This document shows positions 46,840 to 55,843 of a stretch of 64,000 nucleotides of DNA, piece by piece; the first letter of the stretch is position 1, and each line of letters starts with the position of its first letter. Both the position numbers and the translations under genes were made by a program. The stretch is from Symsagittifera roscoffensis (lineage: Eukaryota; Xenacoelomorpha; Acoela; Convolutidae). Under the pieces are notes generated by a model. It searched no databases, was not told the origin of the DNA, and was given only the letters and a program-made list of their open reading frames with translations. The stretch spans positions 64,473,548-64,537,547 of the forward strand of contig NC_087064.1 in the NCBI RefSeq assembly GCF_963678635.1, in the 5' to 3' direction.

Positions 46840-47880
46840 GTTATAAGATAGAAAAAAAAAGGAAGTCGAAAAAATTTTCCAAAAAATTAACTTGAAGTAA
46901 GTTGAAAGAAAATAGTATCTACAAATTTTCATGATTTATTCGGATGATGTTTTGAAAAGCCTTAAAAATCACTGAGAGTTGTTTACCGAGCCGCAACTAT
47001 AACTGGACCCAAAACTTTATAATATTATCTTAACAAATTGGCGTTTCGAAATTTTGAAATTGGTAGAAAAACTGCCGAGAAAATTAAAATTGGTAATATT
47101 ATCATTGCGCAGCAAATAAAATTTCCACATTTTTCCCCTCCAATAACTCTAGTAACATCCTGAAAAGAGAAAAAAATTTCTACATACTTTTTTGGCAGAT
47201 TCACAGTTTAATCATTTAATGGAACCAATGTTGTTGTTGCAGAAAAGGATTTGACCTACTGCAGGTTTTTTCGTTCTTCCGTTTCGCTGTAAAATATATT
47301 GTCTCATGTTTTGCGCTGCTTGTCCGGCAAACTCAATATTCCCTTTTTTTCTACGCTCGCTCATTCCTGTAGAAGTTTAACGACAAGACAGAAGCATTAG
47401 TGGAGGCCAAACTGCGTGAGTGAATGTTAAGAACTTCACGCGGAACTAAATACCAAAAAAGTAATTTTTTGTATTTGGCAAGATATTTTTTACGTTATAG
47501 ACTCAAAGTGTCACATTTTTTTCATGCAATTTTTTGTCATAAAAAGTATGTTTGAGCACAGAAGCAAGTTTGCAATAAAAAAGGATTTAAAACATTTTGC
47601 CTCAAATTTGTATTTTTTCTATGGAAAAATGCAAATCATGCAATTTTCATATATGAAGTTGTGTAAATTTTTTTATGTTCAAAAACAATTGTTGATGCCA
47701 AAAATTCCCTCATCAAACTAAAACTGCCATCATTTGTTTTGTTTGAAATTTAAACCAATTTGAAATAATTCTGGAAAAAAAACTTTTCTATGAAAATTTT
47801 TCTTTAATGAAAACTCTGATAAGCAATTTTTCCATAGACTCATTATATGTAATTGTATGGACGTCAACCCAGGTATGCAT
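46840..47880 (+). repeat. Tandem duplication, unit B
   Basis: Second unit, same orientation as 45360-46830, diverged by roughly 15-20 percent by eye and carrying the internal deletion. It ends at TCAACCCAGG, which resembles TCAACCCGGG after the minisatellite at 1540, suggesting a shared family terminus. Confidence 0.65.
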
Positions 47881-47897
47881 ATTGTATTGGTTTTCTT

Positions 47898-48035
47898 TCA
47901 GGTCTATGCTTTCAAAATGCACCTACAACCACCGCACGACAGAGACCAGCGATAGTTGATGGTATGTTATGCGTCCAAGTACTGCGACGAAGCCCGATGG
48001 ACCTCTATGAGATTGAAGATCCTGCTTTTGATTGA
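47898..48035 (+). CDS. Candidate terminal exon of an unidentified gene
   Basis: A TTTTCTTTCAG acceptor-like tract leads into a locally GC-rich stretch that stays open for about 45 codons and ends TGA at 48033-48035. The translated end has ordinary protein composition (many charged residues, ending D-P-A-F-D). No homology recognised and no upstream exon found, so this is tentative. Confidence 0.3.
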   Translation, partial: SGLCFQNAPTTTARQRPAIVDGMLCVQVLRRSPMDLYEIEDPAFD

Positions 48036-48331
48036 TATCAATTGTTTAGGCTATCATATACGTTTTTTATAAACAGTAAATTCAATAATTTAAAAAGAAT
48101 CATTTTGAGTTCCGTGCCTTTTTTTGATTGCTGCCCTTATTCGCATAGTAAACTCAGCTGAAAATTTTCAAGGGGTGTTTCTCTTATGTGTCTTGCCAAA
48201 ATTCCGCAATAAAATGAGCAAATAAAGTGTGATAAATCCAGAACCTCTTCGGGGAGCCATCTCGAATAAAAATCCACAAGTTTTTGCAATAATTGGTCGC
48301 GATCTCCCGTCTTCAATAAGGTGGCTTGGCG

Positions 48332-49154
48332 TCCCGCACTGGAGTTTCAAGGATAATAATCAATTACATTTATATGACGTTTTCATGCTCAATCTCCGAA
48401 AAAATTCAAAAACAATTGATTATAATCGATCAAAATGGATCATAATTTTCTTTTTTTTTTGTCAAAACAACAAATCCAATTTAATCGATAACAATCGGTT
48501 ATATTAGATTATGAAATGTATTATTTCAATTTCTGTAACATTTTTAAAAAGAGAGCAGTTTTTCACAAACAATGACCATTGCATTTGGCTTAAAACCCCC
48601 TTTTTTATAGAAAATTGTAGAAATTAGTCTTACTTTGACTGAGAAAAAATGTTAATTGTTTTTGTTTTCAAGTTTTTCCTTCAATTTTTTCTAAAACAGT
48701 TTGTAGGTTCTCGGATTTTATTCAACGTTACATCCAACAACCTCCCCCCACAAAAATAATAAATTCCCCTTTAGAACAAACAGGAGAGATCCAAAAGTGA
48801 CGCTATCCTATTTGTAAAGGGGAGCTTTAATTTAAAAAAAAAAATTAAAAATCTGACCTGCCCCACACAATGGGTTAATTCTAGGGGATGCAAAAAAGAG
48901 CGCTCCCCTCTTCATTAAAACAGATCATTGAAAACCTTTTTTTTCTAGAATTTTTCCGCGCGTATTCCCGAAAAAAGAATAGAGGAGTGCGGAAACGCGC
49001 GGTCCCCCTTTCAATGGAGCGCAAAAAACAAACGTCGCTAAAAGTTTTCAAATTATTTTTGATACTTCTCTTTTCCAGATATTTCTAGAGTAGCGCGAAA
49101 AGGAGAGCAAAAAGAGCGCTCCCCTATTCGTTGACGGGGACAAGAAGACAGAGT
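48332..49154. repeat. Repeat-rich flank of the second LTR element
   Basis: CCCGCACTGGAGTTTC at 48332 resembles the CCCGCAC ends and is followed by ATCGATT-type repeats. A GAGCGCTCCCCT-containing block occurs twice (48897-48912 and 49113-49126), with a related GCGCGGTCCCCCTTTC at 48996. No supportable gene. Confidence 0.4.
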
Positions 49155-49564
49155 TGGAACCTGATCTAAACTACATTTTATGATTGGATAAATTAAATGT
49201 TTTACCAATGTAAAGTATTTAATATTAACCAATCATGATCCATCTAACTAACAACCCACTTATTTGTAAGTGCTGAAGTTACTTGTAATTTCAGCACCAG
49301 AGAGATTTGAATTTAACTTAGAAATTAGTTGGACTCTCCCGAGCACTTCAGCAGCCGCAATAAACCAGTATACCCTAGATCTATTGAGCCTAGCAGAGAC
49401 TAGTTAAACAACCTGAGACTAGATAGTATAAGAGTAAGATTAGGATCGGTATTAGACTAAGAAGTTGCACGAATCTATCCGGCCGAAAATAAGATAGCGT
49501 GACGAGCAGACGGTGTACCCTATCCGAAATTACTCTATGAGTTATACACTTCGGTCCTAACTCA
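49155..49564 (+). repeat. Left LTR of second copy, 410 bp
   Basis: Starts TGGAACC and ends AACTCA. Clearly homologous to the LTRs at 18463 and 36698, with more differences than those have between themselves. The hairpin (49270-49297) is kept with one wobble pair. Confidence 0.92.
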
Positions 49565-49566
49565 TC

Positions 49567-49586
49567 TGGTGCGACCATAAGTCTCG
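49567..49586 (+). promoter_or_regulatory. Candidate primer binding site, second copy
   Basis: Identical to the site at 18874 for about 20 bases, beginning TGGTGCGACC two bases after the LTR. Confidence 0.55.
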
Positions 49587-49651
49587 AACAAGACCTTAAT
49601 AGATTAGAATTAACCAAAATAGATTAGAAATTAGACAAAAACATTTACAAA

Positions 49652-49885
49652 ATGTTATACGACAATAATTTAATCGAAATGTCTCTACGACTCAATAGAT
49701 CAGAGCCAATATTCCGAACCATAACAGAACTACCCGGAATTGGAAGAAGACCTCGAACCAAAGACGACATACGACAAAGTAGAAACTTGCCGTATAGTTA
49801 TATGATAGTTCGGCAAAAGCCAGAACAAACTTTTATATTTCGAATACTACTTGCAATGAATTTAGATTTCCATTTGCAAACATAA
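49652..49885 (+). CDS. orf1: 77-residue leader protein
   Basis: Same length and start as 18959-19192. Conserved core includes L-R-L-N-R, E-L-P-G-I-G and the C-terminal A-M-N-L-D-F-H-L-Q-T. It is the first frame on the genomic RNA, starting about 85 bases after the primer site, so it would be translated by ordinary scanning and would hinder access to gag unless re-initiation, splicing or an internal entry site is used. Role unknown. Confidence 0.62.
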   Translation: MLYDNNLIEMSLRLNRSEPIFRTITELPGIGRRPRTKDDIRQSRNLPYSYMIVRQKPEQTFIFRILLAMNLDFHLQT

Positions 49886-50817
49886 AACCTTGAAGTTACT
49901 CTTCAAAATCATTTCAGGCGCTAAACAAATTTATTAATATACAATAACGATTGATAAAAAAATCTTAGATCGTTTTCCTAAAACTCTGCAGTATTATACA
50001 AAACATGTTTGAAAAATATTTATTGGAAAATAAAAATAAAAATTAGTAGCATGACAATAAATGGTTAGTAATCATAAATCATCCTGTTGTTCCAGCTTCA
50101 TCATCTAAAACATAACAGCAATCATAAACCCACTAATATCATCAAAACACTAAATCTTTCCTTTACACACATTTAAAATTTTATTAAAACTTAAATTCAC
50201 TTAATTTTAAAACCAGATCATCAAGGCTTATCCTTGGATCTTAAATCATTTTCTACTTAATTAAATTTCAAATTTGATCATCAAGGCTTATCCTTGGATC
50301 AAACAGAACAACTTTGTTCTCCCCCACCCACTTAATTAGTGTCTAACGACCTCAAACGTCGATTCACTACCCAACCCTTTCTAAAGACCCAAGACTAATA
50401 GAAATTTTTAAACAAAACTAATCATTCAAATTAGGATAAACAGTGAAGAACTTCGGTTATTCATCCTTCACTTGACCCCCCCTCTTACCAGACCCAGGAT
50501 AAATCTTAGACTTAGTAAGTTTAAAATAGTATCTAACGAACTACTCGCGTTCTAATTATACCTGAACCTTGTGGATCGATTTACTATTCTCCAACCCTTG
50601 AACACAATCACTACCCCTAAGTAAGATTAAGTAAGTTAACACCTTAACTTATACTAGCCACGAGAAAGTAAAAAATCATTCTTCGGAATCGATATACTTT
50701 TCTCTCCAACCCTGAACAAACAGACCCAAGTTAAGCTAACCAAAAAATCGTAAGAACTAACAGTTTAAGAAAATAGAAATCATTTAACAACCTTTTGCAT
50801 CCGTCATCCTAAACCTT
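49886..50817 (+). promoter_or_regulatory. Structured leader between orf1 and orf2
   Basis: Carries the same elements as the first copy: TTGAAG/CTTCAA hairpin just after orf1 with a different loop, twin GATC-ended hairpins at 50216-50240 and 50276-50300 (60 bases apart), an AGTGAAG/CTTCACT stem at 50442-50472 and a GAGAAAGTA/TACTTTTCTC stem at 50662-50704. Likely candidates for packaging or internal initiation signals. Confidence 0.5.
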
Positions 50818-51285
50818 ATGTCATTTAAAAACCTAGGAAATAAACAAACAATCGTTTTACACAATTGTGAAATAGATAACAAAAAATACGACCTTGTAAT
50901 CACACCTCATACACAAACAGTTGGATACATTCGAACAAAACGACAAACACTAAAAAGAAAAATAATAACGAAACAAAGACAAATAACACGAAAAAGATTT
51001 TCAAAAAATCGAAACGCATTTTCAGAATCAGAAACCAACAGTTTAGACGAACTTTACAAACTAAAAGAATCAATAGATAAAAATTGCCCACTTCACGATC
51101 AATTATATTTTTCTGACTCAGAAACAACTTCAAATTCATCAAAAAGAGGAAAAAGAAGAATAAAAAAGCAGTATAAACACAAACCAGTACATTTATACAA
51201 TTGGAATCAACCAATTAGACACATTGATAATTACATATTAACAGTCATCGAACGAAAAAATGAGCTCAACGCACACCCCAGGTGA
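50818..51285 (+). CDS. orf2: 155-residue basic protein
   Basis: Very basic through residues 35-70 (R-T-K-R-Q, K-R-K-I-I, R-K-R-F), then an acidic Ser-rich patch (S-D-S-E-T-T-S) and another basic patch (K-R-G-K-R-R-I-K-K). No domain recognised; the composition suits an RNA-binding or nuclear-targeted protein. Its last 26 bases overlap the start of gag-pro in another frame. The decayed copy at 20072 aligns with it up to a one-base deletion. Alternatively it could be the N-terminal part of Gag reached by frameshifting. Confidence 0.65.
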   Translation: MSFKNLGNKQTIVLHNCEIDNKKYDLVITPHTQTVGYIRTKRQTLKRKIITKQRQITRKRFSKNRNAFSESETNSLDELYKLKESIDKNCPLHDQLYFSDSETTSNSSKRGKRRIKKQYKHKPVHLYNWNQPIRHIDNYILTVIERKNELNAHPR

Positions 51286-54200
51286 AGAAAGTCCAGATGA
51301 TGATGAAATCTTTCCCTTTATAGTAGACGCAGATACTGATAGAGGACAACACATATTTTGTCAAAATTTACTCGTAAATTTATTTGAACCCGGAATCAGT
51401 CCATGTAAAACAGAGTTCCCCGATGTAAAAATCAAAAGACAAATCATAGATCACTATCTAAAAGATATATGCAACATAACACAACAGTATGGAATCTACT
51501 CCATAGAATTTACCTCACCAAACCATAATAATAGAAAATATACAATTCAAACAGACGATCTTGATTTAGAATTTTCAAAAGTTTTTTCAGAATATATAAA
51601 AAGCATCCAATACCATAACTCACAAAGAGCAAACTCCATATTCACCAATGAAGTTTTCGCAATAATATATAGTTATATTTCGATATTAGAAAACGAAATC
51701 CCAATAACAAATGTCTCACCGACAGAAACATCTAAACATTTGAAAGTACGACATGAAATCACACTACTCTCTAGTTATTTAAACATCACTAAAGAAAATT
51801 TCACGAAAGACGACGTTTCACAACATACAAAACACGATCTACAAAAAATTTTGGCATGGTTCATAATAGATTATTTCACACACAATATTGATTTAATTGC
51901 ACAAGCAAGAAAAAATTTTAGACCCCAAAATTCGAACGATGATACCGCTATCACAGAACAATCAGATTATGTTTGGGACCCCGAATGGTCTCATCCCGCA
52001 TTTATAAGCTTTCCACAATCAATCTCAAGTCAAGCAATAGGTACAATATCTTACATAAGAGATTATGTAAGAGTAATACCATTAACAATTGATGCAACAC
52101 CATTAAACTATAATACATTTTTACCCGATACACAAAATAATAGTTTAAACTCTACAGTTATACACAATGAAAACCTCAATGGAACTAGGAATCTTACTCA
52201 ACAAGATATCCAGACACCATCACACTTCATAAATGAAGAAATTGTACACACAACAACTACACAACAAAGTATTTCACCAATACGCCCAAATTTAACAACA
52301 CCAAGAAATACAAATCCTTCACAAACACAGGTAACCTTACAATCAACCGTTAAACCTTCGGTTGCCCCTAAATATTCACATATGGATTACCAAACATACA
52401 GACCCATGACAATACCATCAAAAACACGCAAAACATTCACTAGAAACAACTTTGCAGACCATAATTATAATTATACACATCCATCAAAAACATATAATCA
52501 ACCACAAAGAAATTTTAACCAATATACAAGATCTCGAAATTGGGATAACCCAATGGCCCAACCTAATTCAACAAATTTCCAAACAAATCCTCCACGGGAT
52601 CACAGTGAAAATTACCCATTTTTTCAACAAAATAAAAATAAAAAACAGACATCTTATCAAATGGATTATTTATCCTCAGATGATGATTTCTTACAACCAG
52701 ATATATTTGCACAAAATACTCAAGAATATCGTAAACAAGGAATACAGAGAACACGTACAAATCATAGAAACTTTTCTCCACAACCAATAGATGCACAAAA
52801 TCAACAACCAATTCAACAACAAAATCCAATTAATACACAATCTTTTCAACCAATTCAACAACAAAATCCAATGACTGCACACTCGTATCAACCATCACAA
52901 ATGCAAAATGAAATACCACTCCCATATTATCTCCAACAACATGAGATAACAAGAAACCAACTTTCAAATTTTTCTCAAATGCCAAATGCAGCAGAATCAT
53001 TACAAATGACAATGAATCCATACCTTATGGGTGGATCATCAATAACATCAAACAAACCTTTAATGGTTTTCACAGGAACAGACCCTGAATACTCTGTAGA
53101 AGATTATTTAAATGCAGTAACAGCAAACCTGATTTTAAATATTGGACCTGAACCAATTAATACGCCACTACATCAAAATTGGATACATCGACGCACAGCG
53201 TTAATACAAACAACCTTAGATGGCGCAGCCCAAAAATGGTTTTCAGTACTACCTCTAGAAATAAAATCAAACTGGAAAAGGTTTACACAAGAATTTTCAA
53301 AAATGTTTGACTCCGAAAGAAACAAACAACAACAAAGAGTTTTATGTAATGAAATTCGCAGATTACCAAACGAAACCATCAAGCAAATAGCAGTACGAAT
53401 CGAAACACTAGTTCGAAAAGCATATTCATTAAATACACATGACTATAAAAACACAAAGATGACAGAAATCTTAATGACGACCTTAACACCACAATTAAGG
53501 AAAATAGCAATAAAAAAGAGAGCATCCCATCCTTCTTCAATTCGAGAACCCGATTTAGATTTTCGAAAACTAGAAGACAAATTAGAACAAGCAGAAATCA
53601 CGATGAAACTAGAAGAAACGGAAAATCTGAAACTACAATACGTTAACAGAATTGAAACGACTCCCACTAATATTAATAATATACAGGAATCAGAGACAGA
53701 CCTCGTTGAAAAAATCACTGAAATACTCAATATTTACGAAAAGAACCCGAACTTTAAAGGCAAACCATCTTTCAAAAAATGGTGTAATTATTGCCGACGA
53801 TACGGACATAGTATTTCCGAATGTAGACAAAAACAGCAAGACAATCAAAATAAACCTCAAAAATATAAAGAACCAAATAAATCATTCTATCAATACATGA
53901 AAAAAGATCAAAATCTACCGAACAAAACAGTCCACAGCAACAACAGTTCAGGAAAACCACTCCCGAACAATACAAATTATACAAGAAATCAATCACCATA
54001 TAACTCAAGTTATAGAGGAAGATCACCAGAACGAAGAAACACGTATAATTCATCACAAAATCACTACAATAGACCAAATAGTCGAAATAACTACTCCAGA
54101 TCAAATTCAAATACACAACGATTTGTTTCTAGATCTAATTCCCAATCAAGAAATAACTACTATCCAAACAACCAATCACGAAATTCATCATACAATAGGA

Positions 54201-55843
54201 ATAGAAACTACTCCTATAATCGAAATAGAATTTATTCAAACAACCGAAATCAGAATTACCCGAACAATCGATCAAGGAATAACTCATATAATAGATCGAA
54301 CTATAACAGACCAAACAATAATTACCAAAACAGATCACGAAATAATTCACAAAATCGACACTCAAGTTATAATAATCGTTATAGAAATTATTCCCAATCA
54401 CCACACCGGAATAATAATAACTATAATAATTCTAATAATCGCCACAGAAGTAGTACACCTAAACATCAAAGACAAATCAATCAAGTACAGTCAAATCCAG
54501 AAACAACATCAGACCCTCCAGGTATTGATGACACAGTAACTGATACGTTACAACTCAATCAAATAAACTGTACATCATCAGATTCAGAAAGTGATACTGA
54601 AAACACTCTTTCTATCAATATGATAAACGTCGAAAATGACTATGAATCTGTCATATATGAACAACCCTTTTCATCACACATATATGAAAATCAATCAGAA
54701 TTTCTTCAAAATTATTACACTACACCCATAAATTCCACACCAACGACGCAAGAAACAAACGAGATTAACACTACAGATCAAACCAATAAAAATACCAAAA
54801 CAAAATGCTTGAATACAAACCACATTTATCAAAATATACAAAAAGAACAACCCAAAGAAAAAATTTGGACAATACCATTTCTCTTAGAAAGCCCAAGAAA
54901 TAAAGAATTTCAACCACCAGACCTTGAAATAGATTTTTTAATTGATTCAGGAGCAGAATCAAACATAATAAACATCCCCACATGGAATGAAATAAAAACT
55001 TTACACCCAAAGTTAATACCTCTTGAAACCTCCAGTAAGTTAGCAACAGCACAAGGATCAACATTGATAAACTACGGAAAAATCCAATTATTTCTCCTCC
55101 CCACCAGAACAATGGAACAAAGCAAAATTTTAAATAAGCCATTTAAACAAATATTCCATATCACTGACATTAAATATAATATCATTGGAATACCATTTAT
55201 TTCGAAGTATATACCAACAATTAACATACTAAATAGTAAAATATTAATCAAAGATAAATATACAAAAACAAAAGAAACATCCTTAACATTTTTTCAAAGA
55301 TTAAATAAACAACCACCATTCTTTTCAAAATTCTACCCGATATTTAACAAACAAAGAAAACACCTAAAACCACTATCAGGAAATATCTATAATTTTTCAA
55401 TCAAACAAGTTCACCAATATGATAAAGAACAAAACAAACAAAAATTTTATATGTCAGAATTTGAATTCAAACCTATTCATAAATTTTTCAAAATCACAAT
55501 CTCATCCATAAAATATTTGAAAAATTCGAATTCCGATATCATTTCCTTACATGTCTATAACAACACACCTTACCAAGTAACATTACCTTTAGGACTTTTA
55601 GGATATTGTGAAACCAACGCTACAATATCACCAATACACGAAAAAGCCTATCGCGTAAATAATATACTCCAATTACTAGATATTTGCCAATCTACAATTC
55701 TTAATGAAGAATTATCTATAAATAATATAATAAGTAACGAAAACAGAAATACGGATTATTTCACAAAAACTCCATATTTCAAACCTACATTCAACATAAG
55801 TAACTACACAGAGGACCAACAAAAATTTTTTAACAATGTTTAA
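51260..55843 (+). CDS. gag: Gag-Pro polyprotein, 1527 aa
   Basis: A long N-terminal region (1-590) rich in Gln, Asn and Pro, with two Q-P-I-Q-Q-Q-N-P repeats, is followed by a retrotransposon-type capsid domain (about 600-800, with W-F-S-V-L-P and F-S-K-M-F), a CCHC zinc knuckle (C842, C845, H850, C855), a nucleocapsid-like tract of Asn-Arg-Tyr-Ser repeats (about 900-1075), and an aspartic protease (D1229-S-G-A; I-I-G-I-P-F near 1307). About 200 residues follow before the stop, including a segment like the linker found between protease and RT in Ty3/gypsy polyproteins. It is unusually long for Gag. The stop overlaps the pol start in ATGTTTAA, with pol in the +1 frame. Confidence 0.92.
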   Translation: MSSTHTPGEESPDDDEIFPFIVDADTDRGQHIFCQNLLVNLFEPGISPCKTEFPDVKIKRQIIDHYLKDICNITQQYGIYSIEFTSPNHNNRKYTIQTDDLDLEFSKVFSEYIKSIQYHNSQRANSIFTNEVFAIIYSYISILENEIPITNVSPTETSKHLKVRHEITLLSSYLNITKENFTKDDVSQHTKHDLQKILAWFIIDYFTHNIDLIAQARKNFRPQNSNDDTAITEQSDYVWDPEWSHPAFISFPQSISSQAIGTISYIRDYVRVIPLTIDATPLNYNTFLPDTQNNSLNSTVIHNENLNGTRNLTQQDIQTPSHFINEEIVHTTTTQQSISPIRPNLTTPRNTNPSQTQVTLQSTVKPSVAPKYSHMDYQTYRPMTIPSKTRKTFTRNNFADHNYNYTHPSKTYNQPQRNFNQYTRSRNWDNPMAQPNSTNFQTNPPRDHSENYPFFQQNKNKKQTSYQMDYLSSDDDFLQPDIFAQNTQEYRKQGIQRTRTNHRNFSPQPIDAQNQQPIQQQNPINTQSFQPIQQQNPMTAHSYQPSQMQNEIPLPYYLQQHEITRNQLSNFSQMPNAAESLQMTMNPYLMGGSSITSNKPLMVFTGTDPEYSVEDYLNAVTANLILNIGPEPINTPLHQNWIHRRTALIQTTLDGAAQKWFSVLPLEIKSNWKRFTQEFSKMFDSERNKQQQRVLCNEIRRLPNETIKQIAVRIETLVRKAYSLNTHDYKNTKMTEILMTTLTPQLRKIAIKKRASHPSSIREPDLDFRKLEDKLEQAEITMKLEETENLKLQYVNRIETTPTNINNIQESETDLVEKITEILNIYEKNPNFKGKPSFKKWCNYCRRYGHSISECRQKQQDNQNKPQKYKEPNKSFYQYMKKDQNLPNKTVHSNNSSGKPLPNNTNYTRNQSPYNSSYRGRSPERRNTYNSSQNHYNRPNSRNNYSRSNSNTQRFVSRSNSQSRNNYYPNNQSRNSSYNRNRNYSYNRNRIYSNNRNQNYPNNRSRNNSYNRSNYNRPNNNYQNRSRNNSQNRHSSYNNRYRNYSQSPHRNNNNYNNSNNRHRSSTPKHQRQINQVQSNPETTSDPPGIDDTVTDTLQLNQINCTSSDSESDTENTLSINMINVENDYESVIYEQPFSSHIYENQSEFLQNYYTTPINSTPTTQETNEINTTDQTNKNTKTKCLNTNHIYQNIQKEQPKEKIWTIPFLLESPRNKEFQPPDLEIDFLIDSGAESNIINIPTWNEIKTLHPKLIPLETSSKLATAQGSTLINYGKIQLFLLPTRTMEQSKILNKPFKQIFHITDIKYNIIGIPFISKYIPTINILNSKILIKDKYTKTKETSLTFFQRLNKQPPFFSKFYPIFNKQRKHLKPLSGNIYNFSIKQVHQYDKEQNKQKFYMSEFEFKPIHKFFKITISSIKYLKNSNSDIISLHVYNNTPYQVTLPLGLLGYCETNATISPIHEKAYRVNNILQLLDICQSTILNEELSINNIISNENRNTDYFTKTPYFKPTFNISNYTEDQQKFFNNV

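Noticed and set aside
48168-48507. Overlapping frames on both strands near 48.2-48.5 kb
   Set aside because: They overlap a CCCGCAC-type repeat end and have no domain or splice support.
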